Below are positions 7,412 to 15,612 of a stretch of 49,348 nt of DNA, one piece after another. The translations under genes and the position numbers were made by a program. Under the pieces are notes generated by a model. The model saw nothing but the letters and a program-made list of their open reading frames with translations. It had not been told where the DNA came from and searched no databases. The stretch spans positions 1-49,348 of the forward strand of contig NZ_JAQSDK010000007.1 of assembly GCF_029945885.1 (NCBI RefSeq). The letters run 5' to 3'. This DNA comes from Brevundimonas sp. Its GTDB lineage: Bacteria > Pseudomonadota > Alphaproteobacteria > Caulobacterales > Caulobacteraceae. Within the stretch, counting starts at the first letter, position 1; each line of letters begins with the position of its first letter.

Positions 7412-8182
7412 ATGCGACGCAGCATCGAAGAGCTACGAGCCTTCTACGGTGAACCCTCGGGGGCGCTGGTGCGACGCCTGCTGGCGCGACGCCTCGACAA
7501 CGCCTGGGGTGAGGCCAACGACTGCGACGTCCTCGGTCTCGGCTATGCCACCCCCTGGCTGGACGCCTTCGTCGGGGCGCGGCGTGTCGTGGCCGCCATG
7601 CCCGGCGGGCAGGGTGTCGAGCCCTGGCCGCTGGTGGGACGAAACCGCTCCCTTCTCGTCGATGACCGCCGCCTGCCGTTCACCGCCGGGAGCTTTGACC
7701 GCATCCTGCTGATCCACGCCCTCGAAGAGGCCGACGACGCCAGGGCCTTGCTGGCCGAAGCGGTCCGCGCCCTGGCCCCGGCCGGTCGGATCATCCTGAC
7801 GGCGGCGGCCCGCGGCGGCCTGTGGTCCCGCGCCGAAGCGACGCCGTTCGGCCATGGCCGCCCATTTACCCGCGGCCAGCTGGAACGGCTGGTGCGCGAG
7901 GTCGGCCTTGAGCCGACCGCCTGGTCTCAGGCCCTCTACATGCCGCCGTGGCCGCCACTCCTGCCCCTGGCCGACGGCTTCGAACAGGTCGGACGCCATC
8001 TGTTCCCCGGGGCCGCCGGGGTGATCATGCTGGAGGCGACCCGCCAGGCCTATGCCCGCCTCCCGGTCAATGGCGCGACCCGCACCGTCCGGGGCCGGAC
8101 ACCGGCCATGGCCCCGCAACCGGCCACCCAAATGCCGGGTTCCGCACGGAACGATCTGGATGGATCGCCCGAACGCCCCTAA
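7412..8182 (+). CDS. SAM-dependent methyltransferase-like protein
   Basis: The 256-residue product has a class I methyltransferase outline: DVLGLGYATPWLDAF as motif I, then LPFTAGSFDRILLIHALEEADD as the post-II/motif IV region, and a following AGRIILTAAARGG strand. The glycine motif is weaker than usual. Family members divergent from gloB are annotated as class I methyltransferases with no known substrate. The last 40 residues are proline- and threonine-rich and probably disordered. Translation ends 9 bp before the SixA-like gene, so these genes and pyrD downstream probably form one transcript. Confidence 0.75.
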   Translation: MRRSIEELRAFYGEPSGALVRRLLARRLDNAWGEANDCDVLGLGYATPWLDAFVGARRVVAAMPGGQGVEPWPLVGRNRSLLVDDRRLPFTAGSFDRILLIHALEEADDARALLAEAVRALAPAGRIILTAAARGGLWSRAEATPFGHGRPFTRGQLERLVREVGLEPTAWSQALYMPPWPPLLPLADGFEQVGRHLFPGAAGVIMLEATRQAYARLPVNGATRTVRGRTPAMAPQPATQMPGSARNDLDGSPERP

Positions 8183-8191
8183 AGGGCGCTG

Positions 8192-8698
8192 ATGCACCGA
8201 CTGATCCTGATGCGGCACGCCACCGCCGAACGTGCCCCCGGCCCGGGCCGTGACCGTGACCGGCCCCTGTCGGCCACCGGCCGTCTCGACGCCGCGCGCA
8301 TGGGCCGCGCCCTGGCGGCGCGGGGCCTGCGGCCGGACCGGGCCCTGGTCTCGTCGGCGACCCGCACCAGCGAAACCTGGGACCTGCTGCATGACGCCCT
8401 GGGCGACGTGGAGGTCCGGCATGAACCCGCGCTCTACAATGCCGGAGCCGATGTCCTGCGACGGTTCGTCGAGGCCTCCGAGGATGAGGTGGGCTGTCTG
8501 ATGGTGGTCGCCCATAATCCGGGTATCCATCTACTGGCGGTCGAATATCTGATCGAAAGCGCGGCCTCACCGTCGATTCTTGACCGGCTGAGTGGCGGTT
8601 TCGAGCCGGCCTCGGTCGCCATCTTCACCGTGGATGCGGCCGGCCGCTGCACCTGGGAGGGCCTGCTTGAGCCCGGCACCGTCGGAGATCGGGAATGA
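8192..8698 (+). CDS. SixA-like histidine phosphatase
   Basis: This 168-residue protein starts MHRLILMRHATAER, with the catalytic RH at R8-H9 of the histidine phosphatase superfamily. Later come RALVSSATRTSETW and the second catalytic histidine in VVAHNPGIH. Short one-domain forms of this kind resemble SixA, which removes phosphate from phosphohistidine in HPt domains or phosphotransfer proteins. Substrates of the alphaproteobacterial forms are not settled. A hybrid kinase (10116) and a PTS-Ntr protein (ptsN, 46274) in the window show that phosphohistidine proteins exist in this cell, but no direct link is shown. The stop overlaps the DUF952 start by 4 nt (ATGA). Confidence 0.82.
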   Translation: MHRLILMRHATAERAPGPGRDRDRPLSATGRLDAARMGRALAARGLRPDRALVSSATRTSETWDLLHDALGDVEVRHEPALYNAGADVLRRFVEASEDEVGCLMVVAHNPGIHLLAVEYLIESAASPSILDRLSGGFEPASVAIFTVDAAGRCTWEGLLEPGTVGDRE

Positions 8699-9057
8699 CC
8701 GTAGCCCTCGGGACGGCCTTCAAGCTGATCGACGCCGCCGAATGGAAGGCCGCCCTCGAGGCCGGTCACTACGACGGGTCCGCCGTCGACCGGGCTGACG
8801 GCTATATTCACATGTCGACTGCGGCTCAACTGGCCGAGACTGCGCGCCGCCACTATGCGGGCCGGGACGGGCTGATGCTTCTGGCGGTCAACACCGGGGC
8901 GCTGGGCGAGCGCCTGGTCTGGGAGCCCTCGCGGGGCGGCGACCTGTTTCCACACCTGTACGGTCCCCTGCCGGTCACGGCTATCGGCACGGTCCGCGCC
9001 CTGACGGTAAGCGACGACGGACAGATGCGCTTCGACGACGGCGGAACGGCTCCGTGA
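8695..9057 (+). CDS. DUF952 family protein
   Basis: The 120-residue product has FKLIDAAEWKAALEAG, a conserved DRADGYIHMSTAAQLAETARRHY segment and LVWEPSRGGDLFPHLYGPL, which together define DUF952. The fold is related to ADP-ribosyltransferase-like proteins, but no activity is established. It overlaps both neighbours by 4 nt (ATGA with the phosphatase, GTGA with pyrD). DUF952 directly upstream of pyrD is an arrangement I recall from other alphaproteobacteria. Confidence 0.88.
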   Translation: MTVALGTAFKLIDAAEWKAALEAGHYDGSAVDRADGYIHMSTAAQLAETARRHYAGRDGLMLLAVNTGALGERLVWEPSRGGDLFPHLYGPLPVTAIGTVRALTVSDDGQMRFDDGGTAP

Positions 9058-10103
9058 GCGGTTTTGATCCCGGCACCTGGCTGTTGCGCCGGCTGGACCC
9101 GGAGGTTGCCCATGGTCTGGCGATCCGGGCCCTGGCCTGGGTGCCCCTGCCCGTCCCCCCCGCCGACGACCCCATTCTCGCCACCACGGTCGCGGGCCTG
9201 CGACTGAGTAATCCTGTGGGTCTGGCCGCGGGGCTCGACAAGAACGGCGAGGCCTTGCGTGGCCTATCTCGCCTGGGCTTCGGCTTTGTCGAATGCGGCT
9301 CGGTCACGCCGCGCCCGCAAGACGGAAATCCAAGGCCGCGCCTGTTCCGTCTGTCCGAGGACCAGGCCGTGATCAACCGCATGGGCTTCAACAATGCCGG
9401 ACTGGACGCCTTCGCCGACCGGCTGGCTCACCGCCCGCCACATGCCGTCGTCGGGGCCAATCTGGGGGCGAACAAGGACACGGAAGACAAGGCCGCCGAC
9501 TATGTCGCCGGACTGCACCGCCTGGCTGGTCTGGCTGACTATTTCACCATCAATATCTCGTCGCCGAATACGCCGGGCCTGCGGGCCCTGCAGGGGCGGG
9601 CGGCGCTGGATGACCTGCTGGGCCGGATCGCCGAAGCCCGAACTCCGGGCGGCGTCCCGGTCTTTCTGAAAATCGCCCCTGACCTGACGGTCGCCGAGAT
9701 CAGCATGATCGTCGAGGCGACCCTGGCCTACGGCATCGATGGTCTGATCGTGTCGAACACCACCCTCGACCGCCCGGACAGTCTGCGTTCACCATACAGG
9801 GATGAGTCCGGGGGGCTGTCGGGTGCCCCGTTGAAGGTCCGGGCGCGGGCCGCACTGCGTGCCGCCGCCGAGGCCGGATCCGGCCGTCTGCCGCTGATCG
9901 CGGTCGGTGGAATCGACTCCGGGGCCGAGGCCTATGCCCGCATTCGCGCGGGTGCCGCTGCGGTTCAGCTGTATTCGGCGCTGATCTACGGGGGGCCGGG
10001 ACTGGTCCGCCGGATCAAGCGGGATCTGGCCGCCCGGCTGCGGTCAGACGGGTTTTCCACACTGCAGGAAGCGATTCTGGCGGGCCCGTTGACGGAGCGT
10101 TAG
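9054..10103 (+). CDS. pyrD: Dihydroorotate dehydrogenase (quinone), class 2
   Basis: The 349-residue enzyme starts at a GTG that overlaps the DUF952 stop. Visible FMN and substrate motifs are NPVGLAAGLDKNGEA, FGFVECGSVTPRPQDGN, NRMGFNNAG, INISSPNTPGLR and FLKIAPDL, with AVGGIDSG near the C terminus. The N-terminal helix region (LLRRLDPEVAHGLAIRAL) is the membrane-associating segment of class 2 enzymes, which pass electrons to quinone at the inner membrane. It oxidises dihydroorotate to orotate in pyrimidine synthesis. It is the last gene of the likely methyltransferase-sixA-DUF952-pyrD transcript. Confidence 0.96.
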   Translation: MSGFDPGTWLLRRLDPEVAHGLAIRALAWVPLPVPPADDPILATTVAGLRLSNPVGLAAGLDKNGEALRGLSRLGFGFVECGSVTPRPQDGNPRPRLFRLSEDQAVINRMGFNNAGLDAFADRLAHRPPHAVVGANLGANKDTEDKAADYVAGLHRLAGLADYFTINISSPNTPGLRALQGRAALDDLLGRIAEARTPGGVPVFLKIAPDLTVAEISMIVEATLAYGIDGLIVSNTTLDRPDSLRSPYRDESGGLSGAPLKVRARAALRAAAEAGSGRLPLIAVGGIDSGAEAYARIRAGAAAVQLYSALIYGGPGLVRRIKRDLAARLRSDGFSTLQEAILAGPLTER

Positions 10104-10115
10104 GGCTACCCGGGC

Positions 10116-12047
10116 ATGGTCATTTCAAGGGTAAACGTGCCCGCCTCGGAAAGCCGCATGCCACAGGCCTACGCCGACACACCGTCTGACTGGACCGACG
10201 CCGTCCGACAGCGCCGCAAGGCGTTGCTGCAGCGGCTCGGCATGGGGGCGGCCGCCGCCCTCGTGTTCAGTCCGGTGATCGGCTGGACCTACTGCCTTTC
10301 CTGGGTGGTCGGCTATTTCGCGATCCAGCTTCTCGACATCTGGGTCTTCGAGCCGATCAACAGCGGCAGGAGCAGCCATCTTCGCGGCCCGCGCCTGTTT
10401 GCCGGCGGCGTCCTTCTGTTTCTCAACACCCTTTATTTCGGCAGCCTGTCGATCCCGCTCTGGCTGATCGGCGGGGCGATGGGTGGTATCTGCGCGACGA
10501 TTCTCCTGACGGCCGGTGCCGTCTACAGCGTCATCAACGCGCCTCGGTCCAAGGTCGTTCTGGCCCTGACCATCATCCCGCATCTGACCTATCTGGCGGC
10601 CACGCCCTTCTTCATGTCCGTGCTCGGGGCCTCAACCGCCTTCGCCACCGCCACGGCCATCTCCGTGGCCGTCTTCGCCACCTATTGCGTCTCGACCTGG
10701 ATGCGGCTGAACCAGGCCCGCACGGCCGAGAGCCAGGCCCGCGTCGAGGCTGACCTCAAACGGGCCGAGGCCGAACGGATTATGGAGAGCCGCAGCGCCT
10801 TCCTGGCGGCGGTCGGCCACGATCTGCGCACTCCGATCAGCGCCATCCTTACCGGAGCCGCGGAACTGGAACGGGGTGCCGGAGACAATGCCGGCCGGGC
10901 CCAGGCCCAACTGATCACCGACGCCGGCGTGATGATGAAGGCTCTGCTGGACGACCTGCTCGACCACGCCAAGCTCGAGGCCGGGCATATGACTGTCGAG
11001 GCCAGCGATTTCGACCTCCGGGCCCTGCTGTCCCAGACTGTTCGCCTCTGGCGCGGACCGGCCCGGTCCAAGGGGCTCAAGCTGCGGGTCGAGGGGGCCG
11101 CCTCGATCCCACAGTTGGTACGCGGCGACCCCATGCGTCTGCGCCAGGTGCTGAACAACCTGCTGTCCAACGCCATGAAATTCACCGAGACGGGCTCAGT
11201 CACCCTGCAGCTTCGGGCCTGGGACGATGAACTGACCCGCCACGCCCTGCTGATCGAGATCAAGGACACCGGCCCCGGCATGACCCCGGCCCAGGTCGAC
11301 CGCCTGTTCACGCCGTTCGACCAGACCGCAGAAGGCGTCGGCAGCCGCTACGGCGGTTCCGGCCTCGGCCTAGCGATCAGCCGCCAGCTGGTGGAGCTGA
11401 TGGGCGGACGGCTCACCGCACGCAGCGTCCGCGACGAGGGCTCCAGCTTCACCCTCGCCCTGAACCTGATGGAAAGCCGGACCGCCGCCGTCGCGGCACC
11501 GTCAGAAGCCCTCGACCAGGACAGCCGCGACGCCGTTGCCCAGTCCCTGGGTCGTCGCGTGGCCAGGCCCGTCCAGCAACCCAGGGCACCGGTCGCGGAA
11601 GAGGTGGTCGCGGTCGAGGACGACGAGGAGGGCCGCCCCATGCGGGTTCTGGTCGTCGACGATCACGACATCAACCGCCGCGCTATCCAGCTGATCCTCC
11701 AGCCTCTCGGCTGCGATATCGCCACGGCCGCCGACGGACTCGCGGCTCTGAAGATCTGCGAGAACGCCAGCTTCGACCTGATCTTCATGGACGTGCGTAT
11801 GCCCGAGCTGGACGGACGCGAGACCACGCGCCGCCTGCGGGCGGGCAACAGCCCGAACGCGGATACCCCGGTTATCGCCGTCACCGCCGATACTTCGGCC
11901 GATGACATCGCCGCCTGTATGGCGGCGGGCATGACCTATTTCGTGCCCAAGCCGATTACCCCGACCCTGCTTCTGGGGGCGGTCTCCCACACCCTGGCGG
12001 AAGCCGGAGCTGCAGACGACGACGACACCGCCGCCGCCGTCGCCTGA
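10116..12047 (+). CDS. Membrane hybrid histidine kinase with receiver domain
   Basis: The 643-residue product has an N-terminal membrane region of about six helices (residues about 40-195) with no recognisable sensor family. A coiled linker (MRLNQARTAESQARVEADLKRAEAE) leads to a HisKA domain with GHDLRTP (H235). A HATPase domain follows with NNLLSNAMKFT, DTGPGM and GGSGLGLAISRQLVELMGG. After a charged linker comes a receiver domain with VLVVDDHDINRR and the phospho-acceptor in FMDVRMPELDG (D559), ending KPITPTLLLGAV. An alternative start is the ATG at 10158. No response regulator gene is adjacent, so output presumably goes through a phosphotransfer protein encoded elsewhere. The stimulus is unknown. 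Confidence 0.92.
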   Translation: MVISRVNVPASESRMPQAYADTPSDWTDAVRQRRKALLQRLGMGAAAALVFSPVIGWTYCLSWVVGYFAIQLLDIWVFEPINSGRSSHLRGPRLFAGGVLLFLNTLYFGSLSIPLWLIGGAMGGICATILLTAGAVYSVINAPRSKVVLALTIIPHLTYLAATPFFMSVLGASTAFATATAISVAVFATYCVSTWMRLNQARTAESQARVEADLKRAEAERIMESRSAFLAAVGHDLRTPISAILTGAAELERGAGDNAGRAQAQLITDAGVMMKALLDDLLDHAKLEAGHMTVEASDFDLRALLSQTVRLWRGPARSKGLKLRVEGAASIPQLVRGDPMRLRQVLNNLLSNAMKFTETGSVTLQLRAWDDELTRHALLIEIKDTGPGMTPAQVDRLFTPFDQTAEGVGSRYGGSGLGLAISRQLVELMGGRLTARSVRDEGSSFTLALNLMESRTAAVAAPSEALDQDSRDAVAQSLGRRVARPVQQPRAPVAEEVVAVEDDEEGRPMRVLVVDDHDINRRAIQLILQPLGCDIATAADGLAALKICENASFDLIFMDVRMPELDGRETTRRLRAGNSPNADTPVIAVTADTSADDIAACMAAGMTYFVPKPITPTLLLGAVSHTLAEAGAADDDDTAAAVA

Positions 12048-12071
12048 GCTCCGCACCTCGACCCTGTCGGT

Positions 12072-12557
12072 CTAGATCTGGGCCAGCAGATGTTCAGCTG
12101 ACGAGACCTTGAACTCACCACCCTGTTCGATGTTCAGCTGGTCGACCACGCCGTCCTTGACCAGCATCGAATAGCGCTGTGACCGCTCGCCCATGCCGAA
12201 GCCCTTGGCGTCCATGGCCAGACCGACGTCGCGGGTGAAGTCACCGTTGCCATCGGCCAGCATGACGACGTCGTCAGAACCGATGCCCTGGCTGTCGGCC
12301 CAGGCCCCCATGACGAAGGCGTCATTCACCGAGACACAGGCGACGGTGTCGACACCCTTGGCGGCCAGGTCGGCGCGATGGTCCTTGAAGCCCGGAAGGT
12401 GTCGGGCCGAACAGGTCGGAGTAAAGGCCCCCGGCACCGCGAACAGGGCCACGGTCTTGCCCTTGAACAGGGAGTCCGTCGTCACCGGACGGGGACCGTC
12501 GGGGGTCATGGTGGTCAGGGTGGCCGAGGGAATACGGTCGCCGATCTGGATCGTCAT
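12072..12557 (-). CDS. Peroxiredoxin (Prx5/AhpE-like, 1-Cys candidate)
   Basis: The 161-residue product starts at the ATG at 12557 with a GGAGA ribosome site. VPGAFTPTCSARHLPGF holds the peroxidatic Cys49 with the supporting Pro and Thr. VACVSVNDAFVMGAW and the RSQRYSMLVKDGVVDQLNIE segment match the Prx5 (TSA-like) subgroup, which reduces organic and hydrogen peroxide using glutaredoxin or thioredoxin. Only one other cysteine is visible (in VACVSVND), so the resolving partner is uncertain. The gene converges on the hybrid kinase gene with a 24-bp gap and diverges from the AlgH gene. Confidence 0.92.
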   Translation of the reverse strand: MTIQIGDRIPSATLTTMTPDGPRPVTTDSLFKGKTVALFAVPGAFTPTCSARHLPGFKDHRADLAAKGVDTVACVSVNDAFVMGAWADSQGIGSDDVVMLADGNGDFTRDVGLAMDAKGFGMGERSQRYSMLVKDGVVDQLNIEQGGEFKVSSAEHLLAQI

Positions 12558-12709
12558 CGCAGGTCTCCGGTGTTTGGGAAGGATTAGGTGTCCTGCGTCA
12601 GATAGAGAGCCGTCGCCCCATCTCCAAGGGGCGCGCCCCCGGAAGCTGTCGAGCGCAATTCGGCAGCCACCCGCTTGCGCAGCGGCACGGCGCTGCCGAT
12701 GATGGTCAT

Positions 12710-13279
12710 ATGAGCGATTTCCCCTCCCTCGTCGGACGGTTGCTGGTGGCCATGCCGGGCATCGGCGATCCACGTTTCGAGCATGCGGTGATCCTGATCT
12801 GCGTCCACGAGCCGGACCATGCGATGGGGCTGCGCCTCGATCGCCCGGCTCCGGGTGTCGACCTGAAGGCGGTCCTGGCCAGGCTGGACACCCCGGTGCC
12901 GGCCCGGGCCTCCGGCCAGCCGGTGCTGATCGGCGGTCCGGTGGAACGGGAACGCGGCTTCGTCCTGCATACCGACGACTGGATGGCGGCCGACGCCAGC
13001 CATGCCTTTGGTCAGGGCCTGGCCATGACGGGAACCCGGGAGGCCCTGGTGGCCATGACCGACCCCCTGACCGGTCCGCGCCGGTCGACCCTGCTTCTCG
13101 GCTATGCCGGCTGGGGCCAGGGTCAGCTCGAGGACGAGATCAGCGAGAACGTCTGGCTGACGGCCGACGCGGACACGGACCTGATCTTCGACGATAGTCA
13201 TGACACCAAATGGAGTCGGGCCGTGGCCGGCCTCGGCGTGGATCCGGGACAGCTGTCCGGTCAGTCCGGGCGGGCCTGA
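12710..13279 (+). CDS. AlgH/YqgE family protein (UPF0301)
   Basis: The 189-residue protein begins SDFPSLVGRLLVAMPGIGDPRFEHAVILICVHEPDHAMGL, split here by conserved gaps, and contains LIGGPVERERGFVLHTDDW and GYAGWGQGQLEDEI. These are hallmark motifs of the YqgE/AlgH family. The family is widespread, with a compact alpha/beta fold and no settled biochemical role; an early link to alginate regulation in Pseudomonas gave the name. It starts about 150 bp from the divergent peroxiredoxin start and converges on the phosphodiesterase gene with a 16-bp gap. Confidence 0.92.
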   Translation: MSDFPSLVGRLLVAMPGIGDPRFEHAVILICVHEPDHAMGLRLDRPAPGVDLKAVLARLDTPVPARASGQPVLIGGPVERERGFVLHTDDWMAADASHAFGQGLAMTGTREALVAMTDPLTGPRRSTLLLGYAGWGQGQLEDEISENVWLTADADTDLIFDDSHDTKWSRAVAGLGVDPGQLSGQSGRA

Positions 13280-13295
13280 GGCCGCCACAGACCGG

Positions 13296-14963
13296 TCAGG
13301 CCGAGCGAGCCTTCAGCGGGGCCGTGCCGTCGGCCAGCGACTCATTCAGATAGACCTCGGCCTCCTGAGCCGGCAGGGCCTGGGCATAACCAAAGCCCTG
13401 GCCGTAGTGGCACTGGGCCTGCAACAGAAGCCGCGCCAGATCCGCGTTTTCAACGCCCTCGGCCACGACTTCCAGCGACAGGTCACGACCGAGGTTGACC
13501 ACGGATTTGACGATCTTGGCCGAGCCCTCGTCCTTGTCCATTGTCAGCACGAAATAGCGGTCGATCTTCAGCGTATCGAACGGCAGCTTGGCCAGCCAGG
13601 CCAGGGACGAGAAGCCGGTGCCGAAATCATCCAGCGCCAGCGAGGCCCCGGCCGCCTTGAGACGGCTCAACACCTCGGCCGCCTGGGCTGTGTCGCGCAT
13701 GATGTCGCCTTCGGTGACCTCAAGCTTCAGCGCGCCGCGCGGCAGACCGGTCTCGGCGATGATCCGGGCGACATCCTCGACCAGGTTGGCGCGTTCGATC
13801 TCGCCGACCGACAGGTTGACGCTGCAGAACAATTTGCCCGCCCCGGGGTGGCGTTTGAGCCATTCGGCCAGCTGCCGCGCCGCGCGCGTCATCATCAGCA
13901 GACCCAGGTCATTCATCAGACCCATCTCCTCGGTCAGGCCGAGGAAGTCGTCGGGCGGGACCAGGCCGCGCTTGGGATGACGCCAGCGGGCCAGAGCCTC
14001 GAAACCGGCCACGGCCCCTGTGTTGAGATTGACGATCGGCTGGAAGAAGGGTTCGATCTCTCCGCGCAGGAAGGCATTTCGCAGGTCCGCCTCAAGGCCG
14101 AGGCGCGACAGGCTGTCGCTTTCCAGGGCCCGACCATAGGCCGCGGCTCCGCCGCGCCCTGCGGTCTTGGCCTGTTCGACCGCCAGTTCCGCCCGACGCA
14201 GCAGTTCGGCGACGTCCGGCGCATCGGGCCCACCCTCGGCCGTGACCGCGCCGATGGCCACGGTCGGATAGATGTCGAAACCGGCGATCCGCAGCGGCTG
14301 CTCGACCGCTTCGCGCAGACGTTCGGACGGATTGCCCGGTGCGCGCGGAACCAGCACGGCGAACTCGTCCTCGCCGACGCGGGCGGGCAGGACATCCAGC
14401 GAAAAGGCCGCCGACAGGCGCGATCCGAGGGCAGCCAGAACCATGTCGGCGCGCTCGTGGCCCAGGGCCTCATTGAGCCGCCGCAGACGATCGACGTCGG
14501 CGACGATCAGGTCGTAATCACCCGGCTGGGTCAGGACCTCGGCCGCCCGGTTCAGGAAGGTTCGGCGATCCAGCAGGCCAGTCAGGGCGTCGAGATGCCC
14601 ACCGGCGAATTTGGTCTCCAGCGCCACCACCCCGGCAGCCCGCAGCCCGTCCTCAAGCCAGACTCCGCGCCACAGACAGGTTTCCGCATCGCGCATGCGC
14701 AGGCGGATGGCGATCTCCGCCCCTTCGGCCTGGGGTTTGAGAATCCGTTCAGCGAGGGCGCGGTCCTGGGGGATGGCCACAGCGGTGAAGGCGGCCCCGG
14801 AACACTCGGGGGCCAGCGGCCCCAAGCCCAGCGACCGGGTCGCCCCGGTGAAGCGCATCTGGTCGTCGGCGGGCGTCCATATCCACAGCGCCGTATCGGC
14901 CGCGGCCAGGGCTTCGATGGCGGTCGTCGCGTCCCACGCCAGAGATCTCGGCCGAGTATTCAA
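13296..14963 (-). CDS. pdeA: Cyclic di-GMP phosphodiesterase with degenerate GEDEF domain, PdeA-like
   Basis: The product has an N-terminal PAS-like segment (about residues 10-110), a GGDEF-type domain whose active-site loop reads RVGEDEFAVL, and a complete EAL domain. The EAL part keeps GFEALARW, CSVNLS, LEVTEG, LDDFGTGFSSL, LKIDRYF and VVAEGVEN, so metal-dependent c-di-GMP hydrolysis is expected. In Caulobacter crescentus, PdeA (CC3396) has the same domain order and a GEDEF site that binds GTP and stimulates the EAL domain. The TTG at 14963 gives 555 residues and avoids overlap with the GNAT gene. The ATG at 15023 would add 20 very basic residues and overlap it by 41 bp. Orthology is inferred. 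Confidence 0.85.
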   Translation of the reverse strand: MNTRPRSLAWDATTAIEALAAADTALWIWTPADDQMRFTGATRSLGLGPLAPECSGAAFTAVAIPQDRALAERILKPQAEGAEIAIRLRMRDAETCLWRGVWLEDGLRAAGVVALETKFAGGHLDALTGLLDRRTFLNRAAEVLTQPGDYDLIVADVDRLRRLNEALGHERADMVLAALGSRLSAAFSLDVLPARVGEDEFAVLVPRAPGNPSERLREAVEQPLRIAGFDIYPTVAIGAVTAEGGPDAPDVAELLRRAELAVEQAKTAGRGGAAAYGRALESDSLSRLGLEADLRNAFLRGEIEPFFQPIVNLNTGAVAGFEALARWRHPKRGLVPPDDFLGLTEEMGLMNDLGLLMMTRAARQLAEWLKRHPGAGKLFCSVNLSVGEIERANLVEDVARIIAETGLPRGALKLEVTEGDIMRDTAQAAEVLSRLKAAGASLALDDFGTGFSSLAWLAKLPFDTLKIDRYFVLTMDKDEGSAKIVKSVVNLGRDLSLEVVAEGVENADLARLLLQAQCHYGQGFGYAQALPAQEAEVYLNESLADGTAPLKARSA

Positions 14964-14982
14964 AACGCTTGTCCGACCCCTG

Positions 14983-15588
14983 TCATGGCGGCGTTTGGCC
15001 GTCGCTGCGCTCCGCTGCGTCATTCACACAGCCGAACAGAAGATGATCTGCCCATGCCCCGTTAATTTTGAGATAAGCCCGGGCCAGACCCTCGTGGACG
15101 AAACCGGATTTTTCCAGCACGCGACGCGAGGCGAGATTGCCGGGAACGCAGGCGGCCTCGAGCCGGTGGAGGTGCAGCGAGCCAAAGGCGAAGACCACAA
15201 GAGCCCGAACCGCCGCCGTGGCATGGCCGCGCCCGGCGAAGGGCTGGCCGATCCAGTAGCCGATCGTGCCCATCTCGGCGACGCCGCGACGCACATTGGA
15301 CAGGGTGACCGCCCCGACCAGGGTCCCGGTCTCTGCGGTGAAGATAAAGAATGGCCAGGCGTTCCCCAGTTCCACCTCGCGCGCATAGATGATCATGCGA
15401 CGGCGATAGGCGGCCCGGCTCAGATCATCCTCGGGCCACAAGGGCTCCCAGGGCTGGAGATAATCGCGCGAGCGCTCGCGCAGGCTTGACCAGGCGGCGT
15501 GGTCGACCGGCCGCGGGGCCCGAAGGATAACCCCTTCTCCCTCCAGCACCGTCCCGATCGGCTCGGGCATCCAGTCGAACAACGCCAT
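14983..15588 (-). CDS. GNAT family N-acetyltransferase (RimJ/RimL-like)
   Basis: The 201-residue protein has the acetyl-CoA-binding signature GYWIGQPFAGRGHATAAV (motif A, with the RGHA pyrophosphate loop) and NLASRRVLEKSGFVHEGLARAYLKING, the usual motif B of RimJ-like acetyltransferases. Such enzymes acetylate protein N termini or small amines; the substrate is unknown. The EAL phosphodiesterase gene follows in the same direction 19 bp after its stop, and the M16 protease gene lies 24 bp upstream. All three probably belong to the tail of the cytochrome oxidase operon. Confidence 0.85.
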   Translation of the reverse strand: MALFDWMPEPIGTVLEGEGVILRAPRPVDHAAWSSLRERSRDYLQPWEPLWPEDDLSRAAYRRRMIIYAREVELGNAWPFFIFTAETGTLVGAVTLSNVRRGVAEMGTIGYWIGQPFAGRGHATAAVRALVVFAFGSLHLHRLEAACVPGNLASRRVLEKSGFVHEGLARAYLKINGAWADHLLFGCVNDAAERSDGQTPP

Positions 15589-15612
15589 CTGAACAGCCTA
15601 GCCCCGGAGTAC

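Noticed and set aside
13200..15065. 621-residue open frame on the plus strand
   Set aside because: It is antisense to the PdeA-like gene, whose EAL and GEDEF motifs are unmistakable. The antisense product has no recognisable motif.
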